Of a stretch of 39,769 nucleotides of DNA, positions 32,697 to 39,769 are shown one piece after another. The DNA lies in contig CAITSE010000132.1 in the NCBI GenBank assembly GCA_903894975.1, positions 1-39,769 on the forward strand. Reading direction: 5' to 3'. The translations under genes and the position numbers were made by a program. The notes beneath the pieces are model-generated. The model ran no database searches, was not told the DNA's origin, and saw nothing but the letters and a program-made list of their open reading frames with translations. The stretch is from an uncultured Lentisphaerota bacterium. GTDB taxonomy: Bacteria; Verrucomicrobiota; Lentisphaeria; Oligosphaerales; CAITYL01. Each line of letters opens with the position of its first letter. The first letter of the stretch is position 1.

Positions 32697-32725
32697 GGGA
32701 ACTCCCAACGTGGGCCGGGCCGTCC
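32697..32725 (-). repeat. Second copy of the 29-bp dispersed repeat
   Basis: Perfect reverse-complement match of 7679-7707, starting four bases after the stop codon of the TrpF-like gene. Similarity continues weakly for about ten bases on one side. The 175-bp gap 32694-32868 has no other feature I can support. Confidence 0.85.
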
Positions 32726-32868
32726 GCGGGCGGCGGCAGCAATTCGCACAACGGCTTGAGAAGAAGTAAATTGATAACGAGGCGGTGCCATGGGCGTCCA
32801 TTCTTTGAGGGAAAAAGAGTGTATTTCTCCCAGTCCCCTGAGTGAATCCCTGAACGAAAAAATGATTT

Positions 32869-33528
32869 ATGAACACCCCTCTTCGCATACGATGGCAAGC
32901 CGGTTTCACCCTGATCGAGCTGCTGGTGGTCATTACCATTGTCGCCGTGCTGGCGTCCCTCCTGCTGCCGGCGTTGAAAACGGCCCGTGACACCGCCAAG
33001 ACCGTCAAGTGCCTTGGCAATGAAAACCAGATTGGGATCCTCTGCATCCAGTACGCCGGCGACAACGACGGATTCCTGCCTCCCGTCAACCTTAGCTATC
33101 CGGCCTGGCCTTCCGGAATCAACTGGCCTTATGACCAGAGCGTGTGGATGGTCTGGTTGGCAAAACTTTACACGGATGCGCCCTTTAACGGCTATTGTCA
33201 TGACGAGGTTAACAGCCGCAAGACCGTGTTCCATTGTCCCTCGCATATATGTAGTGGATCAGGTGCGACGTGGGAGGGGGACAATTACGCGCTCAATCCC
33301 GCGGTGGCAATCAATGTGGCCAAAATCAGCGCGCCCGGGAAAACCAGGCTGGTGGGGGAGTACAATGGCATCACCCTTGATAGCAATGCACCTTATCCCC
33401 TTTACCGCCCCGACAGTTACCTCCGGATGCGGCATGCAGGGCGGAAGACCGACCTTCTCTACTGCGATGGACACGCCGCCAGCCTTAACGAAAACGACTA
33501 CTACCTGACCACCCTGCACTTCCCGTAA
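32869..33528 (+). CDS. Prepilin-like protein with N-terminal methylation motif (3 of 3)
   Basis: A 219-residue protein and the only one of the three with the canonical Gly at -1: leader MNTPLRIRWQAG, then [20 protein letters not shown]. The globular domain has a Cys pair region (FHCPSHIC) and the C-terminal His/Asp-Gly signature (RHAGRKTDLLYCDGHAASL). No good ribosome site is visible before ATG 32869. It ends 16 bases from the stop of the convergent queE. Solitary pseudopilins of this kind are typical of Lentisphaerota; function unknown, probably surface-located. Confidence 0.87.
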   Translation: MNTPLRIRWQAGFTLIELLVVITIVAVLASLLLPALKTARDTAKTVKCLGNENQIGILCIQYAGDNDGFLPPVNLSYPAWPSGINWPYDQSVWMVWLAKLYTDAPFNGYCHDEVNSRKTVFHCPSHICSGSGATWEGDNYALNPAVAINVAKISAPGKTRLVGEYNGITLDSNAPYPLYRPDSYLRMRHAGRKTDLLYCDGHAASLNENDYYLTTLHFP

Positions 33529-33544
33529 CCCCGGCCGGTCGGCA

Positions 33545-34183
33545 TCATACGCCACAGTTGACGCCGGGCCAGAGGAGTTTGTGGAGCTGGAGCTGGAGGC
33601 GCAGGGGCAGGCGGCTCTCCAGGACCCAGGCGGCCACGTCGGCGGGCTTGACCTCGCCGACGACCGGGGAAACCAGCAGCGGCAGGTTGCGCTTTTCCAG
33701 GCCGTGCCGGCGGATCTTGCCGACGGCGTAGTCGAAATCCTCGCGGTTGGCCACCACGAACTTGAGTTCATCCCCCGGATGCAGACGTTCTAAGTTGTTC
33801 CAGTGCATGCGCTCATGCATTCCGCTGCCGGGGCATTTCACGTCCAGGATGGCATGCCAGGCGCGGCGCGGCGGCAGGGGCAGGGAGCCGTTGGTTTCGA
33901 CCAGCACGGTGCCGCCGAGCCGGCAGAGGTCGTCCAGCAGATCCGTCGCTTCATCCTGGAACAGCGGTTCGCCGCCGGTGACTTCGACCAGATCGGCGCC
34001 GAGTTCGCGGACCCGGCCGAGGATCGCGGCCAGGGTCATCTCCGTGCCTTCGTCCCAGGCGTGGGTGGTATCGCACCAGCGGCAGCGCAGGTTGCACCCG
34101 GTCAGCCGCACAAAGGTGCAGGGCAGCCCGGCAAATGTGGACTCGCCCTGGAGACTGCGAAAAATTTCATGGACTTTGAGCAC
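33545..34183 (-). CDS. queE: 7-carboxy-7-deazaguanine synthase (QueE), radical SAM
   Basis: A 212-residue radical-SAM enzyme converting 6-carboxytetrahydropterin to 7-carboxy-7-deazaguanine in queuosine synthesis. The cluster-binding motif CxxxCxxC is Cys30, Cys34 and Cys37 (GCNLRCRWCDT). The family marks FRSLQGES at the N-terminus, EVTGGEP, and VETNGS are present. The start is GTG at 34183, three bases after the tonB stop codon, with AAGGGC inside the end of tonB, so translation is probably coupled to tonB. Length fits the family. No other queuosine gene is in the window; its link to the Ton operon may be chance. Confidence 0.93.
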   Translation of the reverse strand: MLKVHEIFRSLQGESTFAGLPCTFVRLTGCNLRCRWCDTTHAWDEGTEMTLAAILGRVRELGADLVEVTGGEPLFQDEATDLLDDLCRLGGTVLVETNGSLPLPPRRAWHAILDVKCPGSGMHERMHWNNLERLHPGDELKFVVANREDFDYAVGKIRRHGLEKRNLPLLVSPVVGEVKPADVAAWVLESRLPLRLQLQLHKLLWPGVNCGV

Positions 34184-34186
34184 GAG

Positions 34187-35155
34187 TCAGCCCTTGTCGT
34201 CTAACTGGAAGTTGACGGTCACGGCCTGTCCGGGCAGGCCGAAACGACTTGGCGGGGTAACCCTGATGAGATGTTCGAGCATGCCGGCCACGGACTGGTT
34301 CATGGGCAAGCTGCCGCAGGCCTTGAGGATGCGGCTTTTTTCCACGGTGCCATCGGCGCGGATGGTGATTTCGGCCACCACCACGGGGCGGCCGGCGCCG
34401 ACTTCGCCGCGGGAAGGTTGACGCCACTGGTCATACAGCATCGCCATCAGGGCGGCGTAGAAATCATCCGTTTTCCCGTCACCGCCCTGACCGCCGCCGC
34501 CGCCACCACTAGTGCCATGGCCGGAGCTGATGCTGACGGTGCCGTTGCGGATGTCGCGCCCGATGCGATCGGCGGTCTTGCCGGCGCCGGAGCCCTTGTT
34601 CAATGTGGCAATGGCCTGGTTGAAGGCTGCCGCGCCGACGCGCGGGGTTTTCGCGGTGTTTGGCTGCAGACTCCGCCGGATCTGTTCTTCACGCGTGAGG
34701 GTCGGCGGCGTGGGGGTGACGGGCTTGGGCGGGGTTGGTCTGACCAGTGTCGGGGGCGTCGGCACAGGCGGGGTTAGAGGCTTCGGCTTGGGCGGGGTCT
34801 TGGGCGTCACCGACGCCGAGATGACGTTTTCGTCATCCGGTTCGGGTGGCGTGGGCACCGGAGGAGTGGGTTCGGGTGGCGTGGGGACGGGTGGCGTCGG
34901 TACTGGCGGTTCCGGCGGGGTGGGGACTGGCGGGACGGGGACCGGCGGCGGCATGGGAGGGGAGGGCACGATATTGCTCACGTTCACCTCGCCGCCACCG
35001 CCGTCTCCGCCCATGGCCAGTTCCCCCACGTCGCGGTCGCGGCCGGTGGTCTGGTGTTGGTTGAACCACTGCGGCAGGAACAGGAACAGGCCGATCACCA
35101 GGGCGTGCAGGAGCGCCGAGGTGGTAAACGACCCGGTTTGCCGGTTGAGCAGCAT
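34187..35155 (-). CDS. tonB: TonB-family energy transducer with long proline-rich region
   Basis: A 322-residue protein with a single N-terminal membrane helix (SALLHALVIGLFLFLP, about residues 13-28). A periplasmic Pro-rich stretch (about 65-155) follows, built from repeats of PVPTPPEP type. A Gly-rich linker leads to the C-terminal TonB-like domain (VVAEITIRADGTVEKSRIL). I start at ATG 35155; the in-frame TTG at 35203 adds a tail that does not look like the family. It transmits proton-motive force from ExbB/ExbD to outer-membrane receptors. It lies 238 bases downstream of exbD, with a palindromic repeat in that gap, and is tightly followed by queE. Confidence 0.85.
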   Translation of the reverse strand: MLLNRQTGSFTTSALLHALVIGLFLFLPQWFNQHQTTGRDRDVGELAMGGDGGGGEVNVSNIVPSPPMPPPVPVPPVPTPPEPPVPTPPVPTPPEPTPPVPTPPEPDDENVISASVTPKTPPKPKPLTPPVPTPPTLVRPTPPKPVTPTPPTLTREEQIRRSLQPNTAKTPRVGAAAFNQAIATLNKGSGAGKTADRIGRDIRNGTVSISSGHGTSGGGGGGQGGDGKTDDFYAALMAMLYDQWRQPSRGEVGAGRPVVVAEITIRADGTVEKSRILKACGSLPMNQSVAGMLEHLIRVTPPSRFGLPGQAVTVNFQLDDKG

Positions 35156-35191
35156 CCTGTTCGGTTCTTCCGTTCTTCCGTTTTCCGTCCC

Positions 35192-35258
35192 TAGCCCGGC
35201 CAAGCCGGAGCCAAGTTTGTGGTGCTATGCCATCATGGTGTCCGGCTTGCCCGGGCTA
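35192..35258. repeat. REP-like palindrome, copy 1 (between exbD and tonB)
   Basis: Terminal inverted repeats 35192-35209 and 35241-35258 (18 bp, one mismatch) flanking a 31-bp centre. The whole element is highly similar, in inverse orientation, to 36244-36310. Both copies flank exbB-exbD. The element lies in the 238-bp gap, which is otherwise empty. Confidence 0.85.
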
Positions 35259-35393
35259 CTAGTTGTACTGATTCACGGGTAATCCACTGCCAGAAAACAA
35301 CGATTTCAATCAGAAGATATTAAATTCCCTGCGACCTGGCGTCTCCGCGCGAAATTCCCGGAACGCACGGGCTCCGGCCCGGCCGGGGGAGGA

Positions 35394-35780
35394 TTATTTG
35401 CGTTTGGCCTCGGTCTGGAGGCTGACCGCCTTGAACCCCAGGTTCTTCACCGTGTCCAGGACGTCGACAAACCGTTGCAGCGCCAAGTCTCGGTCGGCGC
35501 GGATGACCACCGGCGCGGTGCGGTCCATGGGCGTGAGCGCGGCGGGCAGGGCTTCGAGCGTCAGCGGCCGGGCATTGAGATGAATCTCGCCGGACCGGGC
35601 GATCTCGATGGTCTGGGTCTTCTGCCGCTCGGTGACCTTGGCCTTGGAGGCCTTGGGCAGGTTGATCGGGATGCCGCCGGTGACGATGAAGGTGGAGGTG
35701 GTCAGGACAATGGCCAGCAGCACCAGCATCACATCCACGAGCGGGATGATGTTGATCTGGTTGAACTCATGCTGGTCCAT
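35394..35780 (-). CDS. exbD: ExbD/TolR-family biopolymer transport protein
   Basis: A 128-residue inner-membrane protein with one N-terminal helix carrying the essential Asp in the motif INIIPLVDVMLVLLAI. A periplasmic domain follows, ending VLDTVKNLGFKAVSLQ. With ExbB it forms the proton-driven motor for TonB. Its start overlaps the end of exbB by 14 bases, so the two are translationally coupled. The same fold serves TolR; tonB next to it favours the Ton system. Confidence 0.92.
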   Translation of the reverse strand: MDQHEFNQINIIPLVDVMLVLLAIVLTTSTFIVTGGIPINLPKASKAKVTERQKTQTIEIARSGEIHLNARPLTLEALPAALTPMDRTAPVVIRADRDLALQRFVDVLDTVKNLGFKAVSLQTEAKRK

Positions 35781-36198
35781 GCTGGATCTCCCATTTCAGC
35801 ATCAGGGTTTTCACCTTGCGCTGAAGGAAGTTGTAGCCGGCGACGGAGGGGATGGCCACGAGCAGGCCCATAGCGGTGGCCTTGAGGGCCATGGCCAGGC
35901 CGGTCATGATCTTGGCCGGGTCCATGCCGAACCCTTCGCTGCCCATGCTGTAAAAGGTGAACATGATGCCGAGCACGGTGCCGAACAGGCCGATGTAGGG
36001 CGCGGTGGCAGCGATGGTGGCGACGGCCTGGAGCTTGTCCGTCAGCGCCAGTTCCAGTTCGCGCTTGTCGTCAAAGGTTTCCACCCGCACATCGCGGAAC
36101 ACCAGCCAGCGTTCCAGCAGGATGCCCAGGGAGATGCAGCTCATCAGGAGCAGAAAGCCCAGGACGCCGTAATCCACAAATCCTTGAAGCCATTCCAT
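35767..36198 (-). CDS. exbB: ExbB/TolQ/MotA-family proton channel subunit
   Basis: A 143-residue membrane protein with three helices and the family core APYIGLFGTVLGIM and MGLLVAIPSVAGYNFL. It is short for ExbB (usually above 200), as in the compact versions that lack the N-terminal region. ATG 36198 has AAAAGG ten bases upstream; the longer open frame to 36255 runs into the REP-like repeat. It is the first gene of the cluster; the gap to the divergent cls gene (36199-36425) should contain both promoters, but no clear boxes are visible there. Confidence 0.9.
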   Translation of the reverse strand: MEWLQGFVDYGVLGFLLLMSCISLGILLERWLVFRDVRVETFDDKRELELALTDKLQAVATIAATAPYIGLFGTVLGIMFTFYSMGSEGFGMDPAKIMTGLAMALKATAMGLLVAIPSVAGYNFLQRKVKTLMLKWEIQHGPA

Positions 36199-36243
36199 GA
36201 CGTGTCTGCCTTTTTGAAGACAAATTCCAGCCGTTATAACCGG

Positions 36244-36310
36244 TAGCCCGGGCAAGCCGGACCCAACGGTTGCCTAGCACCACAAACTTGATTCCGGCTT
36301 GCCCGGGCTA
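36244..36310. repeat. REP-like palindrome, copy 2 (between exbB and cls)
   Basis: Perfect 18-bp terminal inverted repeats (TAGCCCGGGCAAGCCGGA at 36244-36261 and its reverse complement at 36293-36310). It matches the copy at 35192-35258 after reverse complementing over most of its length, including the centre (TTTGTGGTGCTA). Confidence 0.9.
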
Positions 36311-36425
36311 GTTCCGTAACCATACTGCCGGCCACCCCGGCGTCAACAGATTGCGGGGCTCTTCCCGCGGGCTTATGGTACATCAATGCGGTGCGGGGAA
36401 ACGTCCGGATCGAGGAATTCGAGAC

Positions 36426-37958
36426 ATGACGCCTTTGGATGCGATACTGTCCTTTCCCGGCGTGAAAAACGCGATTCCGCTGTTGGCGACGTGGGGCTGG
36501 CTGCTCCATCCCGCCTGCGCCGTCTTGGTGGCTTTCCAGTGCCTGCAACGCCGTCGGGAGCCGACCTCCACGCTGTTCTGGATCCTGCTGGCCGCCTTCC
36601 TGCCCGTCATTGGCGCCATGATGTTCCTGCTCTTTGGCATCTATAAGCTGCCGGTCAAGGGCGGGCACAAGCGCGCCGCCGATGAACGGCTCCGCGACCA
36701 TCGTCGGGCCGCCGTCGAGGACAACCGCGTTGAAATGGCCTACTGGCAGGCCGCGCGCAACCTGCATCCGGCGGAACCCGGGGACGCCGCCGGCCGCGAG
36801 ATCCACCGCGCCCTCAGCGGCATCGTCGAACTGGAGGAATATCCCTTGCTCGGCGGCAATGCCATCCTGCCGCTGATTGACGGCGACGAAGCCTATCCGC
36901 CTATGCTCGAGGCGATCCGCCAGGCCCGGCATCATATCCATCTGCAATCGTTTATCATCCACGATGACGATACCGGCCGCAGCTTCTTCGCCGCCCTGGC
37001 CGAACGCGCCCGCGCCGGCGTCACCGTCCGTATTCTCTACGACCGTTTCGGTTGCACCACGGCCGTATGGCGCTGGTTTTTCCACCGCTACCGGAACGTG
37101 CCCAATCTGACTTTGGTGGGATGGACCCAGGCCAACCCGCTCAAGCGTCAGTTCGTCCTCAACCTGCGCAACCATCGCAAGCTCCTCCTGGTCGACGGCG
37201 CCGTTGCCTTCACCGGCGGCGTGAATCTGCACGACGAAAACCTCACCCGCCCCGGCGCCCCCGCCATCCGCGACTTCCATTTCCAAATCCGCGGCCCGGT
37301 TGTCCAGGAACTCCAGTACACCTTCCTCCAGGACTGGCATTTCATGTCCGGCGAACCGCCCGCGCAGTTCCTCCAGCCCGGCTATTTCCCCGAACAAACC
37401 CCGGCCGGGAACGCCCTCGTCCGCGTCCTCAACGGCGGCCCCTCTTTTGAGACCGAGGTGATGTCCGACGCGTTTTTTTCCGCCATCACCGCGGCCCGGA
37501 CCCGGCTCTGGGTGATCACCCCGTATTTTTCGCCGTTGGGCGACCTCATCCACGCCCTGCGCGCCGCCGCCCAGCGCGGTGTGGACGTGCGACTGGTCCT
37601 GCCCGAGGCCAACAATCATCTCTACGCCAAGCTCGCCGGGCGCGCCACCTATGAGGAACTCCTGGCCAGCGGCGTCCGCGTCTTCGAGCGCCGCCCGCCC
37701 TTCGTACACGCCAAGGCCATGATCGTGGACGGTTCGCTGGCCATAATCGGCACCGCCAATCTGGACGTCCGCAGCCTGCGCCTGAACTACGAAACCAACC
37801 TGGCCGTGTTCGACGGCGCCTTTGTGGTGGTCATGAAAGACGTGATCGAGGCCGAGCTCGCCGCTTCCCGCGAAATCCTGCTCCCCGCCTGGCGGAACCG
37901 CCCGTTCCTCCAGCAGACCCTCGAAAACGCTTTCAATCTCTGCACCCCGATCCTGTGA
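36426..37958 (+). CDS. cls: Cardiolipin synthase, phospholipase-D family
   Basis: A 510-residue membrane-bound enzyme making cardiolipin from two phosphatidylglycerol molecules (or a closely related transfer). Two N-terminal membrane helices (about 14-30 and 48-70) are followed by two HKD motifs: NHRKLLLVD with His250 and VHAKAMIVD with His428. Both have the family's GxxN continuation (TGGVN, GTANLD). GAGGA nine bases before ATG 36426 supports this start. It is divergent from exbB. The full set of motifs and length match bacterial Cls. Confidence 0.92.
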   Translation: MTPLDAILSFPGVKNAIPLLATWGWLLHPACAVLVAFQCLQRRREPTSTLFWILLAAFLPVIGAMMFLLFGIYKLPVKGGHKRAADERLRDHRRAAVEDNRVEMAYWQAARNLHPAEPGDAAGREIHRALSGIVELEEYPLLGGNAILPLIDGDEAYPPMLEAIRQARHHIHLQSFIIHDDDTGRSFFAALAERARAGVTVRILYDRFGCTTAVWRWFFHRYRNVPNLTLVGWTQANPLKRQFVLNLRNHRKLLLVDGAVAFTGGVNLHDENLTRPGAPAIRDFHFQIRGPVVQELQYTFLQDWHFMSGEPPAQFLQPGYFPEQTPAGNALVRVLNGGPSFETEVMSDAFFSAITAARTRLWVITPYFSPLGDLIHALRAAAQRGVDVRLVLPEANNHLYAKLAGRATYEELLASGVRVFERRPPFVHAKAMIVDGSLAIIGTANLDVRSLRLNYETNLAVFDGAFVVVMKDVIEAELAASREILLPAWRNRPFLQQTLENAFNLCTPIL

Positions 37959-37978
37959 TTCCGCCAGCCGCCGCCAGT

Positions 37979-38119
37979 CGGGGCGCAGTTCGCGCGCCCC
38001 CGAACCCCCTGGCGAGGGTCTTCGACCCCGTTTCCGTTTCGGGCGTGGCGAAATGCGCTGGCGAATCGTATTCTGTCATCTCGCCAACGCTCTCTCCGCC
38101 AGCGAATTTCGCCCCGCCC
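37979..38119. repeat. Relative of the recQ-leuS palindrome
   Basis: The left part (37979-38039) aligns well with 23401-23460, sharing GAGCCCCC/GAACCCCC, TGGCGAG and GTCTTCGACC. An inner inverted repeat 38041-38063 with 38097-38119 matches at 21 of 23 positions. It is the first of several repeat structures in the 663-bp gap 37959-38621. A further 9-bp inverted repeat (ACGTTGAAC at 38141 and GTTCAACGT at 38164) follows it. Confidence 0.8.
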
Positions 38120-38310
38120 GGCGGCGTCCTGCCAAATTCGACGTTGAACGTTCGATGTTGAATGTTCAACGTTCGTTTTCGCATGTCACGGGCGGGCGGG
38201 TGTCCACACCCGGCAAAACCGGCCGGCGGACTTCCAGCCCGCCGCTTCCGGCCGCCGCGCCAGCGGCGCCCGGCCGGAGATCGGGCCGATGAGATGAATG
38301 CAACCGATGG

Positions 38311-38427
38311 GTGAGGGACTGAGGGACAAGAGAGGGACTCCAGGGACCATCCCGCCTGTATCCTTCCCCTGTCCCTGGCGTCCCTTGAGTCCCTGGTGTC
38401 CCTCGTCCCTGTCGCTTTGTCCCTGAC
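38311..38427. repeat. AGGGAC/GTCCCT repeat cluster
   Basis: Four irregularly spaced AGGGAC units (38314-38347) are followed by seven GTCCCT-type units (38371-38424) on the same strand, so the two halves can fold against each other as a large imperfect hairpin. It is part of the otherwise gene-free gap before the small ORFs at 38437-38625. Confidence 0.75.
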
Positions 38428-38485
38428 CGGGTTATAGTGCCGAATGAAGTCACGGAAATCTTCACCCGCATGCAGGAGGCGCTCC

Positions 38486-38584
38486 ATGACAAATCCCGGT
38501 TGCTCTTCCGCCTTCACGGGCTTCTGCCCGCCGGCCATGCTCTTGAAAAAACTGGGGGGGCCGCCCGGCGCGGCGTTTCGCTGA
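38486..38584 (+). CDS. Possible 32-residue peptide with strong ribosome site
   Basis: AGGAGG (38474-38479) lies six bases before ATG 38486, one of the strongest Shine-Dalgarno sequences in the window. The frame encodes a 32-residue Cys/Pro/Gly-rich peptide (GFCPPAMLLKKLGG in the middle) and stops at 38584, 37 bases before the adaptor gene. A competing frame, GTG 38437 to 38625 (62 residues), overlaps the adaptor start as ATGA, which would couple their translation. Only one of the two can be right, if any. I recognise neither. Confidence 0.3.
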   Translation: MTNPGCSSAFTGFCPPAMLLKKLGGPPGAAFR

Positions 38585-38621
38585 CCGAACAGGGCCGGCG
38601 TTTTTCCCAAAAGGATCTGAT

Positions 38622-39698
38622 ATGATGATGAACGATCAAGACGCGAGCCCAAAAATCCGGTGCGCCGCCGCGATCCTTGCTGCGGGTTTTGTTGTTGTTC
38701 TCGCCGCGGGTTGCGGCCGGCCGGCCGCCGCCCCGGCGCCCGCAGACGCCGCCGCGGTCCTGCCGGCCGTGACGGTGACGACGGTGGCCGCGCAGCCCGA
38801 GGAAATCGTCTCGGCCGACGAGGTGGTCGGCACCGTGCGTCCAAAACTCACGGCCCGGCTCGCGGCCAAGGTCAGCGGTACTCTGGACGAGGTTAATGCC
38901 GAGGTCGGCCGCGCGGTCAAAGTCGGCGACCTGCTGGCCCATGTCAACGCCCGCGAACTCCAGGCCCAGCTCGACCAGGCCCGCGCCTCCCGCGACCAGG
39001 CCGACAACGATCTGGTGCGTTACACCAAACTGGTGGAGCAGGGCTCGACCACGCGCCAGGAATTCGAGAACGCCCGGACCCGGCAGCGGATGGAAACCGG
39101 CCGCGTCGCCGAACTGGAAGCCATGCTCAGTTACACCCGTGTCCTGGCGCCGTTCGCCGGCGTGGTCACCGCCAAACTGGCGGACCTGGGCGACCTGGCC
39201 GTGCCCGGGCGGGTGCTGTTTGAGCTGGAAGACCCGGCGCGGTTGCGTCTGGAGGCGTTGGTGCCGGAATCGCTGCTGGCGGGGTTGCAGGCGCCGGGCG
39301 CCGTGTGCCGCGTGCGGATTGATTCGGCCGGCGTGGATACGTCCGCCGCGGTGGCCGAGATCGCCCCGGCCGCGGATTCGGCCAGCCGCACGTTCCTGGT
39401 CAAGTTCGACCTGCCGTCCGACCCGCGGCTGCGCACCGGCCAGTTCGGCCGGGCCTGGATTCCCGCCGTCGCCACCCGGGCCATCCGCGTGCCGGCGGCG
39501 GCGGTAACCCGCCGCGGCCAGATGGAAACCGTGTTCGTGGCGGAGAACGGCCGCGCCGCGCTCCGTCTCGTCCGCACCGGCCGCCGCGGCGACGGCAAAC
39601 TCGAAATCCTCTCCGGCATCACCGCCGGCGACCGGGTAATCGTCTCCAGCCCCGCGGCCCTGACCGAAGGCCAGCGCCTCACAGAACCCGCAAAATGA
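38622..39698 (+). CDS. RND efflux periplasmic adaptor (HlyD/MFP family) lipoprotein
   Basis: A 358-residue adaptor linking an inner-membrane RND pump to an outer-membrane channel. The signal peptide ends in lipobox LAAGC (Cys31). A barrel-sandwich domain (VGTVRPKLTARLAAKVSGTLDEV and VLAPFAGVVTAKLADLGDLA) is split by a short alpha-hairpin (QAQLDQARASRDQADNDL). A beta-barrel and C-terminal membrane-proximal domain (RVIVSSPAALTEGQRL) complete it. AAAAGGA precedes the ATGATGATG start. The permease gene would normally follow but the window ends 71 bases later in repeat DNA. Substrate unknown. Confidence 0.9.
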   Translation: MMMNDQDASPKIRCAAAILAAGFVVVLAAGCGRPAAAPAPADAAAVLPAVTVTTVAAQPEEIVSADEVVGTVRPKLTARLAAKVSGTLDEVNAEVGRAVKVGDLLAHVNARELQAQLDQARASRDQADNDLVRYTKLVEQGSTTRQEFENARTRQRMETGRVAELEAMLSYTRVLAPFAGVVTAKLADLGDLAVPGRVLFELEDPARLRLEALVPESLLAGLQAPGAVCRVRIDSAGVDTSAAVAEIAPAADSASRTFLVKFDLPSDPRLRTGQFGRAWIPAVATRAIRVPAAAVTRRGQMETVFVAENGRAALRLVRTGRRGDGKLEILSGITAGDRVIVSSPAALTEGQRLTEPAK

Positions 39699-39737
39699 CC
39701 AAACCCCGCATCATAACCAGCCGGTTGTGTGGGAGAA

Positions 39738-39769
39738 GAATCGGGGAGATGGCGTTCTGCCCTCTCCCC
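39738..39769. repeat. Dispersed hairpin repeat at the window end
   Basis: Starts GAATCGGGGAGATGGCG and ends CCTCTCCCC. It matches 26544-26573 and the right hairpin at 23598-23624. It lies just downstream of the adaptor gene, where the permease gene of the pump would be expected; the element may continue past the window. Confidence 0.65.

Noticed and set aside
34790-34970. Tandem repeat in tonB as a mobile or slippage repeat
   Set aside because: The repetitive DNA follows from the Pro-rich PVPTPPEP-type protein repeats usual in TonB; units are in multiples of three, so slippage keeps the frame.
37933-38844. 303-residue - strand frame across the cls-adaptor gap
   Set aside because: It runs through palindromic repeats and parts of two + strand genes, with repetitive RDTRD-like peptide from GTCCCT units; it is not a credible protein.

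Overview
The window is GC-rich (roughly 60-65% by eye) and looks like a chromosome segment of a PVC-group bacterium, most likely Lentisphaerota or a close Verrucomicrobiota relative. The grounds are three stand-alone prepilin-like proteins with the [11 protein letters not shown] leader and a C-terminal His/Asp-Gly motif, a PEP-CTERM protein with autotransporter-type beta-strand repeats, many secreted carbohydrate-active enzymes, and gaps full of palindromic repeats. The phylum call is inference from gene style. No tRNA, rRNA, CRISPR array, transposase or phage gene was found.

Layout. 1-912 is the end of a class II fructose-bisphosphate aldolase, closed by a clear terminator. 1011-12600 is a carbohydrate-use block on the + strand: a Gfo/Idh/MocA oxidoreductase, a LacI-type regulator, a PEP-CTERM beta-strand protein, a pilin-like protein, a cytoplasmic oligogalacturonate lyase of the PL22 type, a large lipoprotein glycoside hydrolase and an SGNH esterase. 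The oxidoreductase and the regulator carry near-identical promoter-proximal 29-bp sites, which suggests that the LacI protein controls both. The lyase points to pectin breakdown, with the aldolase able to take up downstream sugar phosphates.

12777-26407 is mostly housekeeping: nrdR, homoserine dehydrogenase, a second Gfo/Idh/MocA oxidoreductase, a YfhO-type membrane protein, a threonyl-tRNA synthetase without the TGS domain, recQ and leuS. Between the YfhO gene and thrS lies a broken PAS-domain gene. 26589-33528 holds a 1000-residue secreted clan GH-A-like hydrolase, a pilin-like gene with its own promoter and terminator, a PfkB sugar kinase, a TrpF-like protein lacking the catalytic cysteine, and a third pilin-like gene. 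33545-36198 (- strand) is an exbB-exbD-tonB-queE cluster for energised outer-membrane transport and queuosine synthesis. 36426-39698 holds a cardiolipin synthase and an RND-type periplasmic adaptor.

The most unusual property of the window is its intergenic DNA. At least eight gaps hold long inverted repeats of several distinct families, some present in two or more copies. These include a REP-like pair bracketing exbBD, a nested palindrome before recQ, and a roughly 200-bp palindrome between the convergent recQ and leuS genes with related sequence before the RND adaptor gene. Other points are a 7-bp tandem repeat inside the YfhO reading frame that could change frame by slippage, and the unusual TrpF-like protein. 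I found no convincing multi-gene system of an entirely new type. The repeats, the operator pair and the PfkB/TrpF-like pair are the best leads.
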